Shown piece after piece: positions 48,602 to 58,137 of a stretch of DNA of 64,000 bases. Under the pieces are notes generated by a model. The model saw only the letters and a program-made list of their open reading frames with translations. It was not told where the DNA came from and searched no databases. Position 1 is the stretch's first letter. Every line of letters begins with the position of its first letter. This DNA is from Vitellaria paradoxa (lineage: Eukaryota; Streptophyta; Magnoliopsida; Ericales; Sapotaceae), in assembly GCA_019916065.1 (NCBI GenBank), contig CM034242.1, positions 45,444,626 to 45,508,625 of the forward strand, read 5' to 3'. A program made the translations under genes and the position numbers.

Positions 48602-49528
48602 CATTGTCTTAAAAATGGGATCGAACCGGCCGGTTCAACAATACAATTATAAAATTTATATATTTCAAATATGTTAGTGCTTAAGTAAAAAAAACATAAA
48701 TAAAAAATAAAAAAAGTCGAATAATCATAATAACAACTCTTAGTATTTTTAAAATTTAATATTACTAATTAGGCTCAGAAGTAGTTATGTGACCAAGTTA
48801 GATTAGATTAGTTAATTAGTTACAAATTAGTTTGTTTAAACTAATAATAATTAGATGAGATTAGTTAGTTAATGAATGTAATGGAGTTTATAAATAGGAT
48901 GTATTGTAACAGAAATAATATAAAGAAGAATTTTTAGTGTGAGAGTAATTTCTCATTTGGGACAGTTTTGAATTACTCTCAAATTTAATCCAAACCCTTT
49001 TATTTTCTCGTATTTTTTTTTATTTTCTCAACAATCAAACATGATTAACAAGTAAAACTTGGTGAGAGCTTGAATCTGTTAAAAATCGGTGACCCATCGG
49101 TGAACCGGGCTGTTTTTTCAATTTTTTAAATAGTAAAACTAATACGCACCAGTGTAAAATCGAAACATGTGTCTATTTTGTGGTAAAGTACTATTATTCC
49201 ACTGAACCACTAATGCTTGTTGTTTCTTATTTTTGCTTAGTTTTATTTATATAATATATTAGTTTTAAGTGATTTTATTTTACAACACATTTTGTTGATA
49301 TTTTTTATCAATAAAACGAAACAAAGTAGAAGAGTATGTAAAAAATATAAGTTTTTAAAATTATTATATTATTTTAACATATTTTTATATTTTATTTATA
49401 TATTTAAATATATTTATAACGTCACGGTTCAACTCCAGTTCAAGTCCGGTTGACTCGACGGTTGAATCACTAACCCGTGACCCGATCGCATTTCCGATTC
49501 GATGAACAGTCCGGTTTTTAAAACATTG
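48602..49528. mobile_element. hAT-like non-autonomous element, 927 bp, 8-bp TSD
   Basis: The perfect 8-bp direct repeat cttttgac (48594-48601, 49529-49536) flanks it. The terminal inverted pair is cattgtcttaaaaa and tttttaaaacattg. Sub-terminal accgg/ccggt words repeat at both ends (gaaccggccggttcaac; agtccggttgactcg). No transposase frame is present. Inside, 48790-49040 contains a tataaatag box, taacag and ctcaaca words that could be a decayed solo LTR. Confidence 0.8.
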
Positions 49529-49662
49529 CTTTTGACAATTAGTTCTTCTCTAACTTGTTAGGTAAAATTTCAATTTTTTTACGATGAGTTTTCTCACGAT
49601 TCCCATTTTCGTCCAGGGAAATTTTTTTTTTTAATTGTTATTGCCGTGATTATTACGTACAA

Positions 49663-50455
49663 CTTGATCATTCATCTGTGCAAGTTTCATAATAAATTTT
49701 ATCTGAATAAACGATTGAAATGTAACAATTACGACTACATCTTAATCATTCATTTGTATAAGTTTTATATATAACAAATTTTATCTGAATAAGTGACTAA
49801 AATGTAACAATTGCAATTGCATCTTAATTAGCGGTGAAAATAAGCTGAATTGAATTGAATTTTAACTTGTTCAAACTCGACTCAAATTTTTTATACTGAG
49901 ATCGAGCTCAATTCAAGTTTTTATATAAACTCGAGTTTGGCTCAATAAAGAAAAATTTAAACTTAAGCTTGACTTGCGAATAGTTCTATTAAACTAAAAC
50001 GACGTCATTTTAGTTTAAAATATAATAAATAAAATATTTTAATAACAATATTATTTAATTATATATATTATTTTATCGAGTATACTTGCGAGTTTTCGAG
50101 TCGAGCTCTTTTAAACTCGAGCTCAAACTCAAATCTAAACAAGTTACAAATTAAGCCTGATTCAAATTCGTTTCAGTCACAAATCGAGCTCGAGTCGAGT
50201 TCAAATGATTCGCGAACAACTCGATTCATTTTCACCCCTAGTCTTAATCATTCATCATCTTTATAAGTTCCATAATAAATTTCGCGACTGCATCTTAATC
50301 ATCTATCTGTATAATTAAGTTTTATAATAAAATCTTCTGAATAAGCAATTGAAACATAACAATCGCGATTGCATCTTAATCCTTTATCCATATAAGTTTC
50401 ACAATAAATTTCACCTGAATAAACGACTGAAATATAATAATCGCAATTGCTCTCT
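49663..50455. repeat. Tandem repeat of about 80 bp, about five units, split by a MITE
   Basis: Units begin cttgatcattcat or cttaatcattcat (49663, 49741, 49823, 50243, 50294, 50375), at spacings of 78-82 bp except one shortened unit. Each contains taagttt, aataaattt, ctgaataa, gaaa(t)gtaac, aattgc and ttgcat words. The array is interrupted at 49829-50241 by an insertion. It is non-coding. Confidence 0.8.
49829..50241. mobile_element. hAT-like MITE inside the tandem repeat
   Basis: The ends tagcggtgaaaat and attttcacccctag form an inverted pair of the taggggtgaaaa type. The direct repeat tcttaat (49822-49828, 50242-50248) flanks it and belongs to the interrupted repeat unit. The interior is rich in ctcgagt/cgagctc words and self-complementary. 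It is non-coding. Confidence 0.7.
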
Positions 50456-50592
50456 AGAGTTCTGTTCATTCATTTTTTAAGTTTCTCCATATAATATTAT
50501 ATGTATCAATTTTTGTTTTTTTCAATTTGATTTGTATTGTTATTCTAGTCAAAAAGCTCAATCAAACACCTTCTTGAAATCCTCCTTTTTTT

Positions 50593-50609
50593 GGGGGGGG
50601 GGGAGGGGG
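50593..50609. repeat. G-run
   Basis: Eleven G's, an A, then five more G's, preceded by T's. It may form a G-quadruplex and is prone to length errors in sequencing. Similar runs are at 62311-62326 (G) and 63614-63628 (C). Confidence 0.8.
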
Positions 50610-50718
50610 TTGGGAATCCTCCTCCTATTGAATTAGAATTAATTGTAGCCTTTCCTTTAAATGATGATGACGCTGATGCTGAAGGGGATAATTATGTTTG
50701 GGTGCATGGTATACTTGC

Positions 50719-51577
50719 TGTAAAATCTTGTGGCAAATCCAATCAATATCTTAGTTAAATTAGGAATGCTATTCAAGTTTCCTAAAGTGATGCAAATTGA
50801 AGATTTGAAGAATTCTAAACAATTAAGGAGATAAAATGAATCAAGTTGACCAAGATTTTGAAGAATTCTAATTGGTGTGAAGGATTACAAAACCTAATGG
50901 AATTCGGACGCAGCTTTCTGGAACAAGAATGGAATTCCAGTGTGCCTCGCAGGCACGGCGCGGGGAGCGCGCGGGTGCGCCCCAAGCACGCAGGCAGCCC
51001 GAAGGGAGCGTGCGGGTGCGCCAAGGTGTCTCAGAAATTCCAGTGAGGTCCGCAGGCTGGAGGATGGGAGCGCGAGGGTGCGCCAGTGTTATTTCCTAAA
51101 GCGCAAAAATTCCAGTGCAGGTCGCAGGCTGGAGGATGGGAGTGCGAGGGATCGAGCTATGAATATTTTGTTCGGATTCAATTTCCTATTTTGCCAAACT
51201 AGGGCAACTTTGTAATCCTATATATATGTGAAACCAACTCTGTTATTGTAGGAGGTGGGAGAACATATTGTAGGGACCTAGAGAAAGAGTCTTTGAGGAT
51301 TGAGAGCTTTCATGTTCTTTCTCTAAATTCGTCTTGTATTTTCTTTTCACTTTCTGTGTGAGGCAGAAAGCCTGCTTGTAGGGTTTATCGAGTGATTCGA
51401 GCAAGAGTGACGAAAGGATTCGTGCGAGTGATTCGTAGAGAGTCTGAGTAGAGTCTTGTAACCCGTTGATAGTGGGATTGTAAATAGAGGTTTTTCTCCC
51501 TGTGATAGGGTTTCCTCATTATTCTCTTGTATGATTACTTTCACTGTGTGTGTGATTGTGTGGGTTTGGAATTTTCA
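50719..51577 (+). repeat. 5' LTR
   Basis: It begins TGTAAAATC and ends ATTTTCA (TG...CA). A TATA-like tatatatatg is at 51219-51228. A GC-rich part (50930-51155) contains three partial repeats of the words ttccagtg and cgcaggc. By eye it differs from the 3' LTR at about five substitutions and no indels. Confidence 0.92.
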
Positions 51578-51579
51578 AT

Positions 51580-51591
51580 TGGTATCAGAGC
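51580..51591 (+). other. Primer-binding site (tRNA-iMet complement)
   Basis: The sequence TGGTATCAGAGC, two bases after the LTR end, matches the 3' end of plant initiator methionine tRNA. This is the primer used by many Copia and Gypsy elements for minus-strand synthesis. Confidence 0.9.
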
Positions 51592-51633
51592 AGGTCACTC
51601 TAAGTTCTTGAGTGAAGATCTTCATCCAAACCA

Positions 51634-53787
51634 ATGGATCCACCACGTGAAGGAGGCTCAAGCACCAGACCCCCTTGGTTTGACGGCTCAAACTATTCAT
51701 ACTGGAAGGTAAGAATGCAAGCTTTTCTTTTGGGAATTAATTACAAAGTTTGGATGTCAATAGTTAAAGGATGGGAAGAACCGACCCATGAAGTTGACGG
51801 AAGAAGCGAACAAAAGTCAATTCAGACGTGGACTAAAACTGAGCAAGAGAGTTCGGAGTGGAACTTCAAAGCCTTGAGTGCCATATTTTCTGCAGTTTGC
51901 CCTAATGAATTCTGCCGCATCTCAAGTTGTACGAGTGCCCGAAAAGCGTGGTTAATTCTGCAAAGTACACATGAAGGGAACGAACAAGTCAAAACCAGCA
52001 AGCTTCAAAAACTCACTTCTGAGTTTGAGGGACTAAGGATGAATGAAGACGAAAGGTTTGATGACTTTTATGTCCGGCTCAGTCACATTGTTAATTCATG
52101 CCATAACCTTGGAGAACCTATTCCAGAATACAAAGTGGTACGTAAAATTTTACGTTCTCTTCCACGAGTGTTTGATTCTAAAGTCACAGCAATAGAAGAA
52201 GTCAGAGATGTGAACTCCATGAGAATAGAAGACCTTGTGGGATCCTTGCAAACGTTTGAAGCAAATATGGTGAAACCTCGCAAAGCGTCAAAAGGTATTG
52301 CTCTAAAGACAGTGGAAGAAGAAAGTGATGAAGAGGAGTCGGATAAAGAAATGGCGCTTGTGGCTAAACGATTCGTAAGATATATGAGGAAGAAGGGTTT
52401 ATTTAATAAGAATAACAAGAATGAGTCACAATCTCAAGAAAAAGGAAAGAAGATCAAGAAGATTGAATCTGGGGAAGAAAACAAGAAGAACAAGATCAAG
52501 TGTTTTGAGTGTCATGGATATGGACACTTTGCTCAAGACTGTGCAAACAAAAAGATGAAAAAGAAACAAGTCAAAGTCATGAATGCTACATTAGATGATG
52601 AATCCAGTTCAGATGAATCATCTTCAGCAGTATCCTCAAACGATGAAGGTAATTTTGTTGCTTTTATGGCGTCTCACTCTTCGTCTGCAGGAACTCCATC
52701 TGGATCTCAAAGCGACACCGATATATCTAATCATGAAGATGATGACTCTGAGGATGAATTCAATAATGACTTGCAAGTGGCCTATGATGCTCTCATTGTC
52801 AAATACAGTAAGGTAAAGAAACAAAGACAAGCCCAACATACCCGCAACAGTAAACTCCGAAGTGAACGAGATTCCTTGAAGACAGAGAATGAAAAACTCG
52901 CAGGTAAAATATCTATTTTGGAATCTGACAAAACTTCTCAGTCTCATAGTGCAGAAAAGTTCAAAGAAAAACTTGAAGAAAAGAATAAAAAGATTGATGA
53001 ATTGGAGAAAGTTGTTGAAGAACTTCAGGATGAGGTTAGTAAACTGAAAGAGAAGATCAAGAGTGATGAGAAGATAATTGAAAGAATGAACTCCAGTTCA
53101 CAAAAACTTGAAGAAATTTGGAGCCAACAACGAACACATGGAGACAAAACAGGCTTAGGCTACACTGGAGGGAAAAATACAATTGTTTCATCATCATCAG
53201 CGCCTTCAGTAGTAGAAGAGGTTGTTTCAAAACCTGCAGCCAATCCCAAGACCTTCCATAAGTCTGTTGCACCACCAAAGAAGAGTTTTGAAAAGAATAA
53301 ACACTATCAGTATCCTCTTCACATAGTGAAAGGTACGCATTTTGCTAGATCCCAATCCTTTGTACCTGTTTGTCACCATTGTGGAATCAAAGGTCATATA
53401 CGCCCCAACTGTCACAAACTCTATGGTCTTCCTTTAAACCATGTTAAAAATTTTTCAAAAAACCCGGAGCCTAAAGTCCCTGTGAAGAATAAATTTCAAG
53501 TGTTTTCAAAATTTTCAGAAGATTATTACAAAAACTCACGTCCTTTTCAAAAACAAAACAGTCTAATATTTCGAAGAGGTACAAATTTCAAATTTGTTGA
53601 GAAAAAGAATTTTCAAAAAAGTCAAAAACGTGAGGAAAAACCTGTCAAGACAACTGGTCTTAAAACTAGAGCTATTTGGGTTAGAAAGTCAGATTTAAAT
53701 TGTTTTGTTTCACAAAATGCCCTTCGCTTTGAGTCTCTAAGAAAATCTGTAGGCATTTTGTACACACCATTGAAATCTAAAAGATAA
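51634..53787 (+). CDS. Retrotransposon gag polyprotein, Copia-type, 717 aa
   Basis: The ATG is 57 bp after the LTR, and the frame is intact. Residues about 1-50 contain PPWFDGSNYSYWKVRMQAFL (DUF4219-like start), then a UBN2-type gag domain to about residue 200. A first zinc knuckle CFECHGYGHFAQDC has its four ligands at 290, 293, 298 and 303. Acidic serine-rich and coiled-coil segments (about 385-500, rich in KLKEK/ELEK words) follow. A second knuckle CHHCGIKGHIRPNC (580, 583, 588, 593) is present. The C-terminus has WVRKSDLNC (from 682), which in Copia polyproteins stands just before the protease. It forms the particle that packages element RNA in the cytoplasm. It is longer than the usual Copia gag because of the coiled-coil insertion. 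The AUG starting 107 bases upstream in another frame is a shadow. Confidence 0.9.
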   Translation: MDPPREGGSSTRPPWFDGSNYSYWKVRMQAFLLGINYKVWMSIVKGWEEPTHEVDGRSEQKSIQTWTKTEQESSEWNFKALSAIFSAVCPNEFCRISSCTSARKAWLILQSTHEGNEQVKTSKLQKLTSEFEGLRMNEDERFDDFYVRLSHIVNSCHNLGEPIPEYKVVRKILRSLPRVFDSKVTAIEEVRDVNSMRIEDLVGSLQTFEANMVKPRKASKGIALKTVEEESDEEESDKEMALVAKRFVRYMRKKGLFNKNNKNESQSQEKGKKIKKIESGEENKKNKIKCFECHGYGHFAQDCANKKMKKKQVKVMNATLDDESSSDESSSAVSSNDEGNFVAFMASHSSSAGTPSGSQSDTDISNHEDDDSEDEFNNDLQVAYDALIVKYSKVKKQRQAQHTRNSKLRSERDSLKTENEKLAGKISILESDKTSQSHSAEKFKEKLEEKNKKIDELEKVVEELQDEVSKLKEKIKSDEKIIERMNSSSQKLEEIWSQQRTHGDKTGLGYTGGKNTIVSSSSAPSVVEEVVSKPAANPKTFHKSVAPPKKSFEKNKHYQYPLHIVKGTHFARSQSFVPVCHHCGIKGHIRPNCHKLYGLPLNHVKNFSKNPEPKVPVKNKFQVFSKFSEDYYKNSRPFQKQNSLIFRRGTNFKFVEKKNFQKSQKREEKPVKTTGLKTRAIWVRKSDLNCFVSQNALRFESLRKSVGILYTPLKSKR

Positions 53788-54212
53788 GTTAGAAGTTCAT
53801 TGATTAAGTTGAAAATATTTTATGACTTCTATACTGTTACCTGTACATTAAATCTTCCAAATTCATCGATTTCAATGAGTTCATAATTTTCGCATTCCTT
53901 GTAAATTGATACGAAGTGTTTTGGTGATTTTTGTCATAATTTTGAAGTGCTTCCTATTACACTTGACTTTACATGCATATATCTCTTTCTCTTCTTTTCC
54001 ACGAATCAAGGGTTATTGTTTGATGTGTTTAAAAAATGTTGAGGAGCCTGATATGTGCATATCAAAGTTATGCATCATATAAATAAAAAAATAAATAAAT
54101 AAACAAACAAACTTGGAAAGGGCTACCGGTGGGACCAGTGAGAAGCCCCTTAATGACTCGTTGATTGTTAAGGAATAGCTACCTGCCCATAAGCGTGTGA
54201 AAGCCGCCAAGT

Positions 54213-54246
<34 letters not shown>

Positions 54247-54941
54247 AGATTGGCTCTCAATTCATTTGGTACATCAAATTTAACTTTTTGAGTCTATGAT
54301 TTGTTTGAGGGGGAGCCTATATGTATATTATAGTCAAAAATTCACACGTGCACAAGCATTTGTTCAATTTTATGACTTATTGCACCTCTCGACACAGAAT
54401 TGATAATTTTCTTGGAAAAACAAAATGTGAATCTTTGAATTTATGAAGGGTGAGAGATTGATGTATATGTATTGGTATAGTGGAATTAAAAGTTTTTTTT
54501 AACATTTTTTAGTGAATTCTTCTACTGTCTCTTTTTAGTTTTGATTGTCTGTGTCCAAATCTGCACTTACACGTATTTTCCTAAGAGCCTCGTAGGCAGG
54601 GCGCAGGATATCCTCCCTCACATTATTCTGATGTCACACTTAGAAGAGGTCGTGTCATGTATGCCATACTCATGGGTCTTCGGTTTGATCTTGTCTTATT
54701 TTTGTGCACTTGTCATTTCCATATCAAAAAGGGGGAGTCATTTCAAGTTATGTATGTAATATGTGAACGTGTTTCTGCTATGGCATGATATTTTATGTAT
54801 AATGTGCTTTGGTAATGATATCATTGATCATTTCTATATTATTCCACATGGTGCCTTGATGTGTGTGTTCAGTACGTGCAGAATTTGAGCAGAATTTAAA
54901 ATTTAACTTAAGTTTTGATATGGAATTGCCAAGGGGGAGAT
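53788..54941 (+). other. Non-coding 3' internal part of the retrotransposon
   Basis: About 1.15 kb between gag and the 3' LTR shows no pol domain. It contains a poly-A of 27 bases at 54217-54243 and an aaat/aaac run near 54086-54112. Two purine-rich tracts, aaagggggagtc (54728) and aagggggagat (54931-54941), are present; the second abuts the LTR and is the polypurine tract. Confidence 0.8.
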
Positions 54942-55800
54942 TGTAAAATCTTGTGGCAAATCCAATCAATATCTTAGTTAAATTAGGAATGCTATTCAAG
55001 TTTCCTAAAGTGATGCAAATTGAAGATTTGAAGAATTCTAAACAATTAAGGAGATAAAATGAATCAAGTTGACCAAGATTTTGAAGAATTCTAATTGGTG
55101 TGAAGGATTACAAAACCTAATGGAATTCGGACGCAGCTTTCTGGAACAAGAATGGAATTCCAGTGTACCTCGCAGGCACGGCGCGGGGAGCGCGCGGGTG
55201 CGCCCCAAGCACGCAGGCAGCCCGAAGGGAGCGTGCGGGTGCGCCAAGGTGTCTCAGAAATTCCAGTGAGGTCCGCAGGCTGGAGGATGGGAGCGCGAGG
55301 GTGCGCCAGTGTTATTTCCTAAAGCGCAAAAATTCCAGTGCAGGTCGCAGGCTGGAGGATTGGAGTGCGAGGGATCGAGTTATGAATATTTTGTTCGGAT
55401 TCAATTTCCTATTTTGCCAAACTAGGGCAACTTTGTAATCCTATATATATGTGAAACCAACTCTGTTATTGTAGGAGGTGGGAGAACATATTGTAGGGAC
55501 CTAGAGAAAGAGTCTTTGAGGATTGAGAGCTTTCATGTTCTTTCTCTAAATTCGTCTTGTATTTTCTTTTCACTTTCTGTGTGAGGCAGAAAGCCTGCTT
55601 GTAGGGTTTATCGAGTGATTCGAGCAAGAGTGACGAAAGGATTCGTGCGAGTGATTCGTAGAGAGTCTGAGTAGAGTCTTGTGACCCGTTGATAGTGGGA
55701 TTGTAAATAGAGGTTTTTCTCCCTGTGATAGGGTTTCCTCATTATTCTCTTGTGTGATTACTTTCACTGTGTGTGTGATTGTGTGGGTTTGGAATTTTCA
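54942..55800 (+). repeat. 3' LTR
   Basis: It is 859 bp, co-terminal with the 5' LTR (TGTAAAATC to ATTTTCA). Differences noted by eye are gcctcg/acctcg, gatggga/gattgga, gagcta/gagtta, gtaaccc/gtgaccc and gtatgat/gtgtgat. The target duplication cttgc follows at once. Confidence 0.92.
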
Positions 55801-55805
55801 CTTGC

Positions 55806-56909
55806 TACCAACCCAATTTTTATTAAGGGAAAAAATTTTGATGTATCTTTAATGTCAAAGTTGCGTGTCTCAAATGGGACAAAAATAATTTAAAATTTTA
55901 TATTTTTTTCCTAATTTTCAAACAAAATTTTAGCAATATTTCCCTAATAAAATCATTTAAGTATTTTTTAATGTTAAAATAATATGTTAACTTCCTAGGA
56001 TAAGATCCATGGTAATTGGCTTCTTCCAAACGATTTGGATAAATTCTACTTTGTCCCTGAATTTACTTAAAATCTTTGGATTAATTTGATTTCTTTTTTT
56101 ATAATATTAGGATCTTAAATTTTTTTGTAGTTATAATTCTTTTAGGAATTTTTTTGCTGATTTATTTAAAAAATCAGAATAATAATAAAAATTAAAAGCC
56201 TTTGCTAATATAAAAATAAATAAAATGAGATTTTGAATAAAATTTAAAAGGGCAAAATACAGTGGGATTTGGAATAAAACTTTTCCAAAAAGGATTTGGA
56301 TAAAATCGAGTTTGGTGGTAATTATGATGGGGTGGCCAACTTAATCCATGATATAATAATGTCCCTTGCCTTATAATATATGTATATATGCAATTAATCA
56401 TCGAATAATAAAACATTATTAGCCACCTACTGTGCTGTTGATTTTTCCATATGTATATTATTAATCATGTCCCATACATAAGTTTAAATGTATTTTATAA
56501 AATTAATAAATAAATGAATCAAGGTCAAATAAGATACAGTCGATTCAATAAGATGATCAATAAATTCATTTATCGTTCGTGAGTCAACTCATTTAAACGT
56601 TAATGAGCGAGTTCGTTTACTTATAGTTCATAAATAGATTTATTTAAATATTTATGAACAAACTTGTTTATCATTAGTAAATGGTCTTAATTTAATGTTT
56701 GTGAACAATTCGATTTTAATATTGATAAATAATCTCGTTTACATTTCATGAACAGTTTAATTTAGACATTTGCGAATAAGTTCAAGAAAACTTTGTCCTA
56801 TTATTTGCATAAAAATGTTAAATTAACTTAAAACTTATTTAATTGTTAAGTTAAAAAATATAATTTTTTGTTAAATTTATTCATTAATAGAATGATTGTT
56901 TTAAGAACA
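55806..56909. other. Intergenic, no gene seen
   Basis: AT-rich DNA with words such as gttcatttatcg and ttcgtgag repeated in a degenerate way around 56570-56770 (degraded gttcg/gaacaa palindromes). No reliable frame was found. Confidence 0.55.
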
Positions 56910-56917
56910 TGTAACGG

Positions 56918-58129
56918 TAGGGGTGGCAAAATGGATAGGTTGGGCGAGTTAGTGATAGGTTTAAACGGGTTGGAGGTTAAATGGGTGTAACCCAAACCCA
57001 CCTATTTAAAAGGCGGGTTAGATATGGGCGGGTTGAATACAGGTTATATCAAACCCATAAACCCATATCCAACCCATTTACTTATAACCCAACTTACTTT
57101 CTAAAAAAAATTAAAAATTTATTTCAATTAATGTGTGTATATATATATATATATAAATACATCAATATTTATTTTAATTAATATAATATTATACATATTA
57201 TATAATATTATATATTATATTTACATTTTTCAGTTAATTTTGAATTTGTACGAACCGATTTATTTTTTATTCAATTTTAAATCAACAACTCTCTCTCTCT
57301 CTCTCTCTCTGCGCGCGTGAGTGCACGTATGCGTGTGGGGGGTGTGTGTGCGTGTGCCCCCGCGCATGTGTGCGTGTATGTGCGTGCGCGTGTGCATGTG
57401 TGCCCCCGCACGCGCGTGTGTGTAGGCATGTATGCATGTGTGCGCGCGCATGTAGGCGTGTATGCATGTATGTACGCGCACATAGGTATGTGTGCGTGTG
57501 CGGGCGTGCGCGTGTAGGCGTGTATGCATGTGTGTGTGCGCACGCGCGCGCGTGTATGTGTGCACACACGTGTGTGTATGCGTGTGTGTGCGCGCTCATG
57601 TGTGTATGCATGTGTGTGCGCGCTTGTGTGTGTAGGCGTGTGTGTGCGCGTACGTGTTTGTGCGTGTATGCGTGCATGTTTGTGTAGGTGTGTATGCGTG
57701 TGTGGACGCGTGTGTGTATGTGTGCGCGTGGGCACGGGTAATTTGTATTGAGTATGGAGGAGAATATGAACAGAAAATGAAAGAAGAAGTAAATTATACA
57801 TAATGTATATATTATACATTTATTGTATACGCTGAATATATATATACACGTATCATATATATGTAATGTATATATTATATATTTATTATAGATATTGCTA
57901 GAGAGAGAGAGAGAACAGTGTAAAGAGAGAGGGGAGTTAAATTAATTTTTTTAACTTAAATGGGTGTTTTAACGAGTCCCGTTTCACAACCCATTTGCAC
58001 CTGTTTATAAATGGGTATTTTATAAGTTGCCCAATTACAACCCAATTAGTAAAATAATAGGACCCAAACTCATTTATTATGGGTTTAATTGGGTGAGTTG
58101 ATGGGTTTGAGTCAATTTTGCCACCCCTA
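56918..58129. mobile_element. hAT-like element with internal GT/GC microsatellite, 1212 bp
   Basis: The 15-bp perfect terminal inverted repeats taggggtggcaaaat and attttgccaccccta are flanked by the 8-bp target duplication tgtaacgg / tgtaacag (56910-56917, 58130-58137; one mismatch). Sub-terminal aaatgggt and acccatt words repeat on both sides. TIR and TSD fit the hAT superfamily. There is no transposase. The middle is occupied by a CT run and a long GT/GC repeat. Confidence 0.85.
57291..57735. repeat. Long alternating GT/GC/AT repeat (Z-DNA-prone)
   Basis: A (CT)n run (57291-57310) is followed by about 425 bp that is almost wholly alternating purine-pyrimidine. It is built from the words gtgtgtatgc, gtgcgcgc, gtaggcgtgta and catgtgtg. 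Loose units such as gtgtaggcgtgtatgcatgt recur about every 30-45 bp. All six frames are open for long stretches (His/Thr/Arg- or Val/Cys-rich), but this follows from the repeat. Alternating sequence of this length favours left-handed DNA and instability. Confidence 0.9.
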
Positions 58130-58137
58130 TGTAACAG

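Larger units (their letters stand above)
50719..55800 (+). mobile_element. Gag-only LTR retrotransposon (Copia-type gag, TR-GAG-like), 5082 bp
   Basis: This complete element has two 859-bp LTRs, a 5-bp target duplication cttgc (50714-50718, 55801-55805), a primer-binding site right after the 5' LTR and a purine tract right before the 3' LTR. The internal region (3364 bp) encodes only gag. No protease DSG site, integrase, reverse transcriptase or RNase H is visible. The gag ends close to where Copia elements normally read into protease, so pol was lost by deletion, and movement must rely on enzymes of another element. Non-autonomous elements of this build are known in plants as TR-GAGs. Low LTR divergence indicates a young insertion. 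Confidence 0.92.

Noticed and set aside
49663..50455. CRISPR-like array
   Set aside because: Units are 78-82 bp direct tandem repeats without distinct spacers, in a plant genome; it is a local satellite-like repeat.
50815..51215. ORFs of 66-91 codons in the LTR, repeated at 55038-55438
   Set aside because: They are present identically in both LTRs, overlap on both strands and arise from the GC-rich repeat block.
53788..54941. Search for protease, integrase, reverse transcriptase or RNase H in the retrotransposon
   Set aside because: No frame of useful length or pol motif is visible in the 1.15 kb between gag and the 3' LTR.
57260..57819. Long ORFs in several frames (up to 180 codons, His/Thr/Arg- or Val/Cys-rich)
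   Set aside because: They follow from the alternating GT/GC/AT repeat inside a hAT-like element; there is no domain, and all frames are open at once.
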